A program made the position numbers and the translations under genes. From contig JAKURS010000006.1 in assembly GCA_022449705.1 (NCBI GenBank), forward strand, positions 1 to 24,226: 24,226 nt of DNA. The letters are read 5' to 3'. Numbering within the stretch: position 1 is the stretch's first letter; every line of letters begins with the position of its first letter. The notes beneath the pieces were generated by a model. That model was not told the origin of the DNA, did no database searches, and saw only the letters and a list, made by a program, of their open reading frames with translations. The stretch comes from Candidatus Poseidoniia archaeon. GTDB lineage: Archaea; Thermoplasmatota; Poseidoniia; MGIII; CG-Epi1. Positions 1-6,906 of the stretch are shown piece by piece.

Positions 1-299
1 ACATTCTGCATCGCGAAGTCGTCGGTGACCAGCGTTGCCTTACGCTCGAGAGCCAGAGCCAGCAATTCCAGATCGACCGGCGAAAGCACGCCGGCATCGC
101 CCGTCTCCTGCGCGGCGGTTTCCACTTGCTCCAGTGCAGCCACGTCGGCGACAGAGACCTGCAACCCGGCCGCGGCAAGCTGCGCGTGATATTCGAGGCT
201 GCGCCGGTTAACCAGCTCTAGTTCAACGCCCGATACCGTCAGCAGCTCACCCTGCGGGTGACGGCGAGTTAGGAACGCGACGCTATCGAGAACAAACAC
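1..299 (-). CDS. nob1: Nob1-like PIN-domain endonuclease, N-terminal part (gene runs off the left edge)
   Basis: Archaeal Nob1 is the endonuclease that trims the 3' end of 16S rRNA during small-subunit maturation. The readable 99 residues start MFVLDSVAFL at a GTG (297-299). They contain the PIN-domain pattern of spaced acidic residues: an Asp at residue 5, Glu residues near 25-27, a GDAGVLSPVDLELLALAL segment, and VTDDFAMQNV at the window edge. The last motif is very characteristic of archaeal Nob1. The C-terminal zinc ribbon expected in full Nob1 lies outside the window. No Shine-Dalgarno sequence precedes the GTG, and a small ATAT box is centred about 23 nt upstream, so a leaderless mRNA is likely. 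The gene diverges from the methyltransferase at 345, with 45 bp between start codons. A VapC-type toxin is the main alternative PIN family, but the terminal motif favours Nob1. Confidence 0.85.
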   Translation of the reverse strand, partial: MFVLDSVAFLTRRHPQGELLTVSGVELELVNRRSLEYHAQLAAAGLQVSVADVAALEQVETAAQETGDAGVLSPVDLELLALALERKATLVTDDFAMQN

Positions 300-318
300 A
301 GTTCGCCAGCGCCAAGGC

Positions 319-326
319 TGATATGA
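319..326. promoter_or_regulatory. Candidate shared TATA box between nob1 and the methyltransferase gene
   Basis: TGATATGA is centred at about 322.5, roughly 23.5 nt from the nob1 GTG (299) and 22.5 nt from the methyltransferase ATG (345). It is the only A/T-rich patch in the 45-bp divergent gap. It may serve both directions, like the clearer example at 12206-12213. The box is weak, so confidence is low. Confidence 0.35.
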
Positions 327-344
327 AGCGCACCCCTGAAAGCC

Positions 345-953
345 ATGGCCAAGCTGGCGTACGATGATGCCTGGCTGCCGTTCCTGAAGGAATTGCACGG
401 CTGCGGCTGGTATCGCGAACTCGAACGCGCCATCCTGACCGAGGTGTCGCTCCACGGGCGCCGCGTGCTCGAGGTGGGATGCGGCCCTGGCTACCTCGTG
501 CGGGACCTGCTCAACCGTGGTGCGCGCGTCACTGCGGTCGACCCGGACCCGGAAGTACTGGGCTTCGCGCGCTCGATTGCGCCGCGGGCGGAACTACGTG
601 ACGGAGACACGCACAGACTGCCGCCGGGAAAGTGGGAGTTCGGCGTGATGCTCAACGTGCTGCACCTAACAGACGACCCGCAGGGCGCGGTCGCGCATCT
701 AGCATCGCGTGTCGATGGCGTCGTGCGGTTGCTCGTTGGGCGGCCGCGGCTGGCTGGCGGCGCCAGCAAACTGCGTCGTGGCGCCAGCAAAACGGAGTAT
801 GCGACCTTCCAGCGCTGGCGCGCCATCCTACACCAGCATGTACCGCCCGGTCCGCGCGGGCTGCGCATCATCTGCCAGCCACACCTGCACGAGCTGAAAA
901 TCCAGGATATCAACGGCATCGCGACGCTGGTGAGCGGTTACTCCGGCAGCTAG
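345..953 (+). CDS. Class I SAM-dependent methyltransferase, substrate unknown
   Basis: This 202-residue protein has a canonical Rossmann-type SAM site. Motif I is VLEVGCGPGYL (about residues 41-51), followed by an acidic motif II at VTAVDPDPEVL, a GDTHRLPPG segment, and a motif IV-like VMLNVLHLTDDPQGA that resembles methyltransferase type 11/12 proteins. The C-terminal third contains a GASK-LRR-GASK duplication encoded by a 12-bp direct repeat (759-770 and 780-791). The ATG at 345 is chosen because it is the first start in the frame and sits behind the shared TATA-like box. It ends in a 4-bp convergent overlap with the geranylgeranyl reductase family gene (950-953). The substrate cannot be told from the sequence: lipid, quinone and small-molecule methylation are all possible. 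Confidence 0.75.
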   Translation: MAKLAYDDAWLPFLKELHGCGWYRELERAILTEVSLHGRRVLEVGCGPGYLVRDLLNRGARVTAVDPDPEVLGFARSIAPRAELRDGDTHRLPPGKWEFGVMLNVLHLTDDPQGAVAHLASRVDGVVRLLVGRPRLAGGASKLRRGASKTEYATFQRWRAILHQHVPPGPRGLRIICQPHLHELKIQDINGIATLVSGYSGS

Positions 954-2044
954 AACAGCCCGAACATCGGCCGGCAGGTAATCGCGCGCCAGACGAACGG
1001 CCGCGACAACCGGCTGAACGCAAGATTTACGAGTGGGTCGGGCAGCCGGAACAGCAACGCGCCGAACCACGCCGCGCGCTGCGAAGCGCGCATTTCGCAT
1101 CCCATCTGCGCTTCCCAGCGACGCTCGTATTCCACCAGTGGCGTCCCGTCGCGGACATGCTCGGCGATGACCTGCCCCGCGATGCGGCCGGCAACCATCG
1201 CAGTAACGATGCCGGCGCCGTTGGAGGGGAACACCATACCTGCGGAATCGCCAACGAGCAGGTGCGGCGGCTTCACGAATCGCCGGATGGCGCCGGACAT
1301 CGGCAGCAGCCCGCCTCCGCGGTAGGTGATACGGCCGTCGTAGTGCGCTAGGAATTCCACCAGAAATTCGCGCAGAGGCCGCCCGCGCGCGAAGCGTGGC
1401 TGGATGCCGAGCCCGATATTGGCACCGCCGCGCTTTGGAATCATCCAGCCGTAGCCGCCCGGCGCGACCGACCCGAAGTGCAGCTCGACCCGGTCGGGGA
1501 AGTCGCCTTCCATGAGGACAAAACTGACAGCGACATGCAGGCTCTGCTCGCGCCAGCGGGCGCGGCGCAGCGGGTCGTGCGGCCCGCCCGCACCGATGAT
1601 GACTTGTCCTCGCACGGTGGTTCCGTCGGCGAGGTGCACCGCATGGCCGTCTACCGACGCGACGCCTGTCCCGAGCCGGAATTCCGCGCCGGCTTCACGT
1701 GCCGCCTGCTCGAGCGCCTGGTCGTGCGCAACGCGGTCAAGTATCTGGCCTCCGAATTCGAATTCCAGCGCACGGCCCGAAGGGGGAACTATGCAGAGTT
1801 TGTCGGTGAACCGCGAAATCGCCGTCTGCGGGGTGCGCAGCAGGTCGTCCAGATCCGGCACGTTCGGGCAAAGACGTGCCATCTCCGCGTTGGTTGGCAC
1901 CAGCTCGCCGCACTGCAGCGGCTCGCCGATTACGGGGCGGCGGTCGATAACGAGCACGCGCGCGCCGCCTTCAGCCGCGTAGCGCGCGACAGTCGCGCCA
2001 GCCGGCCCGCCACCGATGATTACCGCGTCCCATTCCCCGTCCAC
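950..2044 (-). CDS. Geranylgeranyl reductase family FAD-dependent oxidoreductase
   Basis: Members of this family saturate the isoprenoid chains of archaeal membrane lipids, usually on geranylgeranyl glycerophospholipids at the membrane. The protein is 364 residues from a GTG at 2042-2044. An FAD-binding Rossmann start, WDAVIIGGGPAGATVARY, lies near residues 5-22. It is followed by GEPLQCGE, where family members place the substrate-cavity cysteine, then a PGGYGWMIPK segment and the second FAD motif GDSAGMVFPSNGAGI. The frame stays open 76 codons further upstream, but that part runs through the promoter and into the glmU-like gene on the other strand and has no family similarity, so the GTG is preferred. 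A TTAA-centred box at about 2064-2071 fits a leaderless start. Other GGR paralogues act on menaquinone or chlorophyll side chains, so the exact substrate is inferred. Confidence 0.87.
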   Translation of the reverse strand: MDGEWDAVIIGGGPAGATVARYAAEGGARVLVIDRRPVIGEPLQCGELVPTNAEMARLCPNVPDLDDLLRTPQTAISRFTDKLCIVPPSGRALEFEFGGQILDRVAHDQALEQAAREAGAEFRLGTGVASVDGHAVHLADGTTVRGQVIIGAGGPHDPLRRARWREQSLHVAVSFVLMEGDFPDRVELHFGSVAPGGYGWMIPKRGGANIGLGIQPRFARGRPLREFLVEFLAHYDGRITYRGGGLLPMSGAIRRFVKPPHLLVGDSAGMVFPSNGAGIVTAMVAGRIAGQVIAEHVRDGTPLVEYERRWEAQMGCEMRASQRAAWFGALLFRLPDPLVNLAFSRLSRPFVWRAITCRPMFGLF

Positions 2045-2063
2045 AAACCCTGACGGTAGAGGC

Positions 2064-2071
2064 GAGTTAAG
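2064..2071 (-). promoter_or_regulatory. Candidate TATA box of the geranylgeranyl reductase gene
   Basis: On the minus strand this reads CTTAACTC, centred about 24 nt upstream of the GTG at 2044. The spacing suggests a leaderless transcript. The A/T run is short, so this is a moderate call. Confidence 0.4.
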
Positions 2072-2092
2072 CAATTTGCCAAATCGTAAGGA

Positions 2093-2100
2093 TGATATAC
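2093..2100 (+). promoter_or_regulatory. Candidate TATA box of the glmU-like/glmS operon
   Basis: TGATATAC is centred about 24.5 nt upstream of the ATG at 2121. With the minus-strand box at 2064-2071 it forms a back-to-back promoter pair in the 76-bp divergent gap. Confidence 0.5.
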
Positions 2101-2120
2101 CCCCCGGAGTGCGGCGGAGC

Positions 2121-3296
2121 ATGCGTGCCGTAATCCTGACGGCCGGCGAAGCCGCACGCTTGCGGGGCTGGACCGCCAGCCGCCCCAAAGGGATGCTGCC
2201 GCTCGCCAACCGCACCATACTGGAGCACCTGGTCGAAGGACTGCGGCAGGCGGGCGTGCGCCAGGTGACCATGGTCGTTGGCCACGGCGCCGAGAGCGTG
2301 ATGAGCCTGTTCGGAGACGGCGGGCGCTACGGTGTTGCGGTCGCATACGCCCGGCAGGAGAAGCTGACCGGCACGCTCGACGCGTTGCGACTTGGGGCTG
2401 CGACTGCCCCCAACGAGGAACTGCTGGTCGTGCCGGGCGACAATTTCGTTGCACCACGGGACTTTGCGGCGCTGCTCGAGCAGGATGGCGAGGCGCTACT
2501 CGCCAGTGAGGCACTGCGCTGGTCCAAGTGGGGTGGGCTCGAGCTGGAGGGCGACGCAGTGCACATCAGCTACGAGGCGCCCGAAGCAATGGGGCGCTTG
2601 CACTTCACCGGCATCACGCGGCTGGCGCCAAAGACTGTCACCGCCCTTACTAGCGCGAAGGTGCGCCACTTGGGGCAGGCGCTGCAGGCATTGCTCGCCT
2701 CCGGCGCTGTGCAGCCGGCGGTCGCGATGGCTGAGGCGTGGCACAACATCGTCTATCCCTGGGACCTGGTCGGCGGCAACCAGGTCGCACTGCGCTACCT
2801 GCGACAGGAGCTGGCGGGCACATGCGAGGCGGGTGTCACGATTCGCGGAGCTGTCACCATCGGCGATGGAACGCGCGTCGCCGCCGGCTGCTACCTGCAA
2901 GGGCCGCTCTCAATCGGCAGCGGCTGCCGCATCGGCCCTGGCAACGTGCTGGGCCCGTCGACGGCGATTGGCGACGGCGTCGAAATCGGTACGCATTGCG
3001 AAATCGCTGACACACTCATCATGGATTCAACCGCCATAGGCAGCTATACCCACCTGCAGGCATGCGTAATCGGCGAGGGGAGCGACTTGGGAGCGCATGT
3101 CATTGCGCTTCCCGGCCCGGAGGAGGCTATCTACCTGCAATCGCAGCACTCGGTCGTCGACCGCGGTGCGATGGTCGGCGACGGCTGCCGCATCGGCGAC
3201 CGGGCGGTGCTGCAGGGCGGCTGCGTACTCTGGCGCGACGCCGCCGTTGGCGACGGCGAGACCGTGAGCGGCGAGTTCCCAGCGGAGGATAACTGA
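2121..3296 (+). CDS. GlmU-like bifunctional sugar-1-phosphate nucleotidylyltransferase/acetyltransferase
   Basis: The 391-residue protein has the two-part layout of archaeal GlmU-like enzymes, which make NDP-sugars such as UDP-GlcNAc. The N-terminal nucleotidyltransferase domain begins MRAVILTAGEAARL and reaches SRPKGMLPLANRTILEHL, matching the family's signature through the PK dipeptide. The active-site aspartate is probably in VVPGDN (about 103-108). From about residue 235 a left-handed beta-helix follows, with repeated hexapeptides such as AVTIGD, LSIGSG, CRIGPG, TAIGDG, VEIGTH and CVIGEG. The ATG at 2121 is selected over an open frame extending upstream because the family motif starts there and the TATA box has leaderless spacing. 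The stop overlaps the glmS start by one base (TGATG), so the two genes are coupled. The exact sugar is inferred from the glmS neighbour. Confidence 0.85.
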   Translation: MRAVILTAGEAARLRGWTASRPKGMLPLANRTILEHLVEGLRQAGVRQVTMVVGHGAESVMSLFGDGGRYGVAVAYARQEKLTGTLDALRLGAATAPNEELLVVPGDNFVAPRDFAALLEQDGEALLASEALRWSKWGGLELEGDAVHISYEAPEAMGRLHFTGITRLAPKTVTALTSAKVRHLGQALQALLASGAVQPAVAMAEAWHNIVYPWDLVGGNQVALRYLRQELAGTCEAGVTIRGAVTIGDGTRVAAGCYLQGPLSIGSGCRIGPGNVLGPSTAIGDGVEIGTHCEIADTLIMDSTAIGSYTHLQACVIGEGSDLGAHVIALPGPEEAIYLQSQHSVVDRGAMVGDGCRIGDRAVLQGGCVLWRDAAVGDGETVSGEFPAEDN

Positions 3297-5113
3297 TGTG
3301 TGGTATCGTCGGCTACGCCGGGAGCGGGAACGCGCCGCAAATCCTGATTGAAGCGCTCAAGCGGCTTGAATACCGTGGCTACGACTCATCTGGAATCGCA
3401 GTCCACGAGAAAGACGGACTCACTATCCACAAAAAACAGGGGCGCATCACGGTGATGGAAGAGGCGCTACCCGAACTGGCGGCAACGGTCGGTATCGGCC
3501 ACACCCGCTGGGCGACCCACGGTGAACCGTCCGACGCCAACGCGCATCCGCAAGTCGATTCCAGTGGCGACATCGCCGTCATCCACAATGGCACGCTCGA
3601 GAACTATGCCGACCTGCGCTCTGGGATGGAGGCAGCGGGAATAGAGTTCAGCTCCGGGACCGATAGCGAGGTGCTGCCGCACCTGGTTGCGCGCCATTAC
3701 GACGGTGACCTGCTCGCGGCCGTGCGGGCAGCCCTCGGGCAGGTAACGGGTGCTTACGCGATTGCGGTGCTGCACGCGGCGCACCCAGACGAAATCGTCG
3801 CGGCGCGCAACGAGTCGCCACTGGTGGTCGGCTTCGGCGAAGGGGAAAATTTCCTGGCAAGCGACGCGCCGGCAATCGTGAAGTATACGCAGCGTGTCGC
3901 ATATGTCCGCAACGGCGAACTGGTGCGCTTTACCGCCGACAGCGTTGAAATCAGTGACATGGCTGGCAACACACGCGAGCCCGAGATAGAGGAGCTCGAC
4001 TGGTCGGTTGAGGACTCTGAGCAGGGGGGCTACGCGCACTATATGCTCAAGGAAATCTTCGAGCAGCCCAGGGCTTTGCAAGAATCGCTGCTGCCAACCC
4101 TGGCAGAGGCTATCATCGACGGGCTCGACCTGGACTGGCGTATCGGCTCGATTTCAATCGTGGCGTGCGGCACTTCCCTGCACGCCGGGCTGGTCGGCAA
4201 GTATGTCATCGAACAGCTGACTGCCATCCCGGTCAACGTCTACCACGCCTCGGAATTCCGCTACTCGCCCCCGGTGCAGAACGTTGGTGGCATGCTCTCG
4301 GCGCGGCCGCTGGTGGTACTGATCTCGCAGAGCGGCGAGACCGCTGACACCCTCGCCGCCGCGCGGGTGGCGCGACAGCAGGGGTCGCACACGGTCGCCA
4401 TCTGCAACGTCGGCGGCAGCAGCCTGACGCGTGAGGTCGACGGTGTTCTGCTGACGCGCGCCGGCCCCGAGATTAGCGTCGCCGCGACGAAGACCTTCCT
4501 GGTGCAGATGCAGGCGCTCTACATGCTGGCGGTTCATCTCGCCTACTCGCGCAAGAGCATGGACCTGCCGCAGCTGCGGCGCTGGGAGCAGGAGCTGCGA
4601 AGGCTGCCGCACTATGTCGGACAAGTGCTCGAGCGCCGCTCCGCCATCGCCAGACTGGCCAGTTCACTGACGCAGGCCAGCTCGCTCTTCTTCATCGGCC
4701 GCAACCTGGGCTACCCGATTGCGCTTGAGGGAGCGCTGAAACTGAAGGAAATCTCGTATCTCCACGCCGAAGGATACCCGGCCGGAGAGCTGAAGCACGG
4801 GCCGCTGGCGCTGCTTACGCCGCAGACGCCGGTAGTTGCTATCGCCAGCCAGGACCACACCCACGCCAAGCTGGTCTCCAACATGGAGGAGGTGGCGGCG
4901 CGCGGGGCGCCGCTGCTGGTCCTGGCGCAGGAGGGCGACGCGGACGCGCGGCGACTATCAGAACAGGTCATTACGCTCCCCACCAGCGACTCGGTGCTAA
5001 TGCCATTCACCGCTGGCGTCGCGCTACAGCTGCTGGCCTACCACGTCGCTGACGAGCTGGGGTGCGAAATCGACAAACCGCGCAACCTGGCCAAGTCGGT
5101 CACGGTTGAGTAG
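3296..5113 (+). CDS. glmS: Glutamine--fructose-6-phosphate aminotransferase (isomerizing)
   Basis: GlmS converts fructose-6-phosphate and glutamine to glucosamine-6-phosphate, the first step to UDP-GlcNAc. The 605-residue length is normal. MCGIVGYAG at the N-terminus exposes Cys2 as the glutaminase nucleophile. RLEYRGYDSSGIA, HTRWATHGEPSDANAHPQ and HNGTLENY complete the class II amidotransferase domain (to about residue 215). Two SIS isomerase domains follow, with SQSGETADTLAA, SVAATKTF, the EGYPAGELKHGP segment in the second domain, and a C-terminal DKPRNLAKSVTVE typical of the family. Its start codon overlaps the upstream stop by one base. Together with the GlmU-like protein it covers two ends of the amino-sugar pathway. 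The intervening phosphoglucosamine mutase (GlmM) is not in the window. Confidence 0.97.
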   Translation: MCGIVGYAGSGNAPQILIEALKRLEYRGYDSSGIAVHEKDGLTIHKKQGRITVMEEALPELAATVGIGHTRWATHGEPSDANAHPQVDSSGDIAVIHNGTLENYADLRSGMEAAGIEFSSGTDSEVLPHLVARHYDGDLLAAVRAALGQVTGAYAIAVLHAAHPDEIVAARNESPLVVGFGEGENFLASDAPAIVKYTQRVAYVRNGELVRFTADSVEISDMAGNTREPEIEELDWSVEDSEQGGYAHYMLKEIFEQPRALQESLLPTLAEAIIDGLDLDWRIGSISIVACGTSLHAGLVGKYVIEQLTAIPVNVYHASEFRYSPPVQNVGGMLSARPLVVLISQSGETADTLAAARVARQQGSHTVAICNVGGSSLTREVDGVLLTRAGPEISVAATKTFLVQMQALYMLAVHLAYSRKSMDLPQLRRWEQELRRLPHYVGQVLERRSAIARLASSLTQASSLFFIGRNLGYPIALEGALKLKEISYLHAEGYPAGELKHGPLALLTPQTPVVAIASQDHTHAKLVSNMEEVAARGAPLLVLAQEGDADARRLSEQVITLPTSDSVLMPFTAGVALQLLAYHVADELGCEIDKPRNLAKSVTVE

Positions 5114-5151
5114 AGAGCGCGTTCAGCGTTGTGATTTCCGGCGCGCGATAA

Positions 5152-5210
5152 GGGCCAGCGCACGGCGCACGCCCCCGAAGATGCGAGCTAATTAACGAGT
5201 AGGCTGGCCC
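5152..5210. repeat. Inverted repeat in the glmS/L40e convergent gap
   Basis: GGGCCAGC at 5152-5159 is perfectly complementary in inverted orientation to GCTGGCCC at 5203-5210, with a 43-nt loop. It lies between the glmS stop and the L40e stop, so it could be a transcript-end structure read from either side. There is no clear T-tract. The rest of the 99-bp gap shows no gene. Confidence 0.4.
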
Positions 5211-5212
5211 GC

Positions 5213-5362
5213 TTACTTCCCACGCGACTCGCGCGCCTTGGCGCGCAGCTCACTCGAGTTGCACTTGCGGCAGCGGACAGCCCTGACGGAGTTGCGGGCG
5301 TTGCAGCGCATGCAAATTTTCTTGCTGAAGAGTCGCGCCTCCGCTTCCGGGAATCGAGCCAT
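5213..5362 (-). CDS. rpl40e: 50S ribosomal protein L40e
   Basis: A 49-residue protein starting MARFPEAEARLFSKKICMRC contains a compact zinc ribbon, CMRCNARNSVRAVRCRKC, two CxxC pairs ten residues apart. It then ends with a basic tail (LRAKARESRGK). Size, basic charge and cysteine spacing match archaeal L40e, which in eukaryotes is fused behind ubiquitin. The ATG is at 5360-5362, about 25 nt downstream of a minus-strand TATA box, consistent with leaderless transcription. It is transcribed alone, convergent with glmS and divergent from the membrane protein at 5441. Confidence 0.93.
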   Translation of the reverse strand: MARFPEAEARLFSKKICMRCNARNSVRAVRCRKCNSSELRAKARESRGK

Positions 5363-5383
5363 ACCGCGCCGTATCAGGGGGGG

Positions 5384-5390
5384 ATAAAAG
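5384..5390 (-). promoter_or_regulatory. TATA box of the L40e gene
   Basis: On the minus strand this reads CTTTTAT, centred about 25 nt from the L40e ATG at 5362. It is one half of a back-to-back promoter pair with the box at 5410-5419. Confidence 0.6.
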
Positions 5391-5409
5391 CAATTTCGCT
5401 GAACACCAA

Positions 5410-5419
5410 ATATTTAAAA
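5410..5419 (+). promoter_or_regulatory. TATA box of the membrane protein gene at 5441
   Basis: ATATTTAAAA is centred about 26.5 nt upstream of the GTG at 5441. It is one of the best TATA matches in the window, and the spacing places transcription initiation at the start codon itself. Confidence 0.7.
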
Positions 5420-5440
5420 CCGGTTCGTCAGGCCGGGGGC

Positions 5441-6868
5441 GTGCGGGCAATCGCGGGAATCGTGTTGCTGGCGCTGCTGCTGGTGCCCGGCCCGGCAGTC
5501 GCCAAGGAGGAGTTGCCAGCACTAGCGCTGGAGCTGGAATTCAGCGATGAGCGCAGCGGCGAAGCGCGGCTGCAGCTGGCGTGGCCTGGAGGCAGTGAAC
5601 CACCCGAAGCGCTTGACTGGCCGGGACTGCAGGCGCACTACGCCGATGAGAATTTCTCGCTCTCCGGTAACCGCACCGCCGAGGTAGTGCTGCGCTACTT
5701 GGCGGGCCCGCTCCCGGGGGGCAATTCCAGCGAGGCGCTCGCCGGGACAATTCTGGGGAGCAGCCCCATGGAGGAGGCGGAAATCAGCGACTTTGCCGCG
5801 GAGCGTGGGTCGCTCGCACTCACGGTTGACTTCCGGCTTGCCGATGGGGGGCCACTGCATCCACTGATGTTCGCGACGCAACTCGGAAACGCCAGCGGGC
5901 TGCAGCTCTCGCTCAGCGTCAGCTACCCACCCGACACGGAGCTGGAGACCAACGAGTTCGTGCTGGACCACTTGCGGCTGCCAACCGGTGGGCGGCTGGG
6001 CGGGCTGTCGCTGTCGCCTGTCGCAGGCGCCGCCGCCTACGACCCGGCCGAGGGCGAGATTGCTCTGGGCGAGGCTCCAGTATGGGCTGACGGCCGCGTG
6101 ATGGCGGTCGCTATCGCGCTGCAGCTGCTACTCATCATCGCCGTCAGCTACCAGGTGGGGGGCGGACTGCTGCGGCCGCTGCTGTTCTGGGTCACGGCAC
6201 TGCTCGCCTACCTGTTCGTCTCGTTTCCCTTCTCGACAGGACTCTGCTATGGGATTATCCTGTTCGGACTGACGCGGCAGTACCTGCACGCACTCGAAGC
6301 GCGCGAGCTGGCGCGCGACATGGGGGGCTTCGTCGACGCAATACTGTCGCGGCCGCGGAGTGAGGCTAGCGATGGCCCGAACGGCGCTACTGGTGGTAGT
6401 AGCTACCAACTGCAGGAGCTGCATGTCCCACGCAATCCGCTGGCGCGGCTGTTCCCGTTCAAAGTGCAGGAGCTGTTCCTGATCTACGATGACGGGCGGC
6501 TCATCTCGCATGCGGCGCTGCATGGCTCGCACCTGGCTGACTCGGAAATCGTGAGCTCGATGCTCACCGCTATCGGCGACTTCATCAAGGATTCGTTTCG
6601 CGCTGACGACAAAGAGGGGGGACTGGAGAACCTGAAATATGGCAACCTCAACCTGCTGGTCCAGCGCAAGCGGCCGCTCTACCTGGCAGGAGTAATTTCC
6701 GGTACGCCGCCAGATAACTTCGGGATGATAATGAAGGAGTTCCTGAATGAGCTGTGGGACGAGTACGGTTACACCATCGGTGCAACCTGGAACGGTGACA
6801 CCAGCAACCTGGCTCCAATCGCTAAGGAACTCAGCCGTTTCATCGCCTACTGGTCGTCTACACGCTGA
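5441..6868 (+). CDS. Exported membrane protein with a C-terminal roadblock/longin-like domain
   Basis: I do not recognise a named family for the whole 475-residue protein. It starts at GTG 5441 with a signal peptide or anchor (MRAIAGIVLLALLLVPGPAVA). An extracytoplasmic region of about 195 residues rich in Glu, Gly and Leu follows. Residues about 220-283 hold a cluster of two or three hydrophobic membrane segments. After a linker, a cytoplasmic domain spans about residues 340-470. This last domain (KVQELFLIYDDGRLISH, SSMLTAIGDFIKDSF, LNLLVQRKRPLYLAGVISG) alternates strands and helices like roadblock/longin folds, many of which bind or regulate small GTPases. The fold assignment is inference. 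A second copy of the domain lies immediately downstream at 6907-7467. Topology suggests an outside sensor or scaffold joined to an inside signalling or docking domain; the function is unknown. Confidence 0.75.
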   Translation: MRAIAGIVLLALLLVPGPAVAKEELPALALELEFSDERSGEARLQLAWPGGSEPPEALDWPGLQAHYADENFSLSGNRTAEVVLRYLAGPLPGGNSSEALAGTILGSSPMEEAEISDFAAERGSLALTVDFRLADGGPLHPLMFATQLGNASGLQLSLSVSYPPDTELETNEFVLDHLRLPTGGRLGGLSLSPVAGAAAYDPAEGEIALGEAPVWADGRVMAVAIALQLLLIIAVSYQVGGGLLRPLLFWVTALLAYLFVSFPFSTGLCYGIILFGLTRQYLHALEARELARDMGGFVDAILSRPRSEASDGPNGATGGSSYQLQELHVPRNPLARLFPFKVQELFLIYDDGRLISHAALHGSHLADSEIVSSMLTAIGDFIKDSFRADDKEGGLENLKYGNLNLLVQRKRPLYLAGVISGTPPDNFGMIMKEFLNELWDEYGYTIGATWNGDTSNLAPIAKELSRFIAYWSSTR

Positions 6869-6876
6869 CTACCTTT

Positions 6877-6886
6877 GTATATACCG
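6877..6886 (+). promoter_or_regulatory. TATA box of the interrupted paralogue at 6907
   Basis: TGTATATACC is centred about 25.5 nt upstream of the ATG at 6907. The promoter therefore looks intact although the reading frame it serves contains an early TGA. Confidence 0.6.
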
Positions 6887-6906
6887 GGAACAGCCTGTTA
6901 CACTCG

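Noticed and set aside
1..299. VapC-type toxin rather than Nob1
   Set aside because: There is no antitoxin gene next to the start, and the VTDDFAMQN motif is characteristic of Nob1. The missing C-terminal zinc ribbon would settle it but lies outside the window.
1478..2053. Plus-strand open frame opposite the geranylgeranyl reductase gene
   Set aside because: The minus-strand frame carries clear FAD-binding motifs; the antisense product has no recognisable domain.
2042..2272. Longer N-terminus for the geranylgeranyl reductase family protein
   Set aside because: The extra 76 residues would cover the divergent promoter region and the start of the glmU-like gene and have no family similarity. 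The GTG at 2044 directly precedes the FAD-binding strand.
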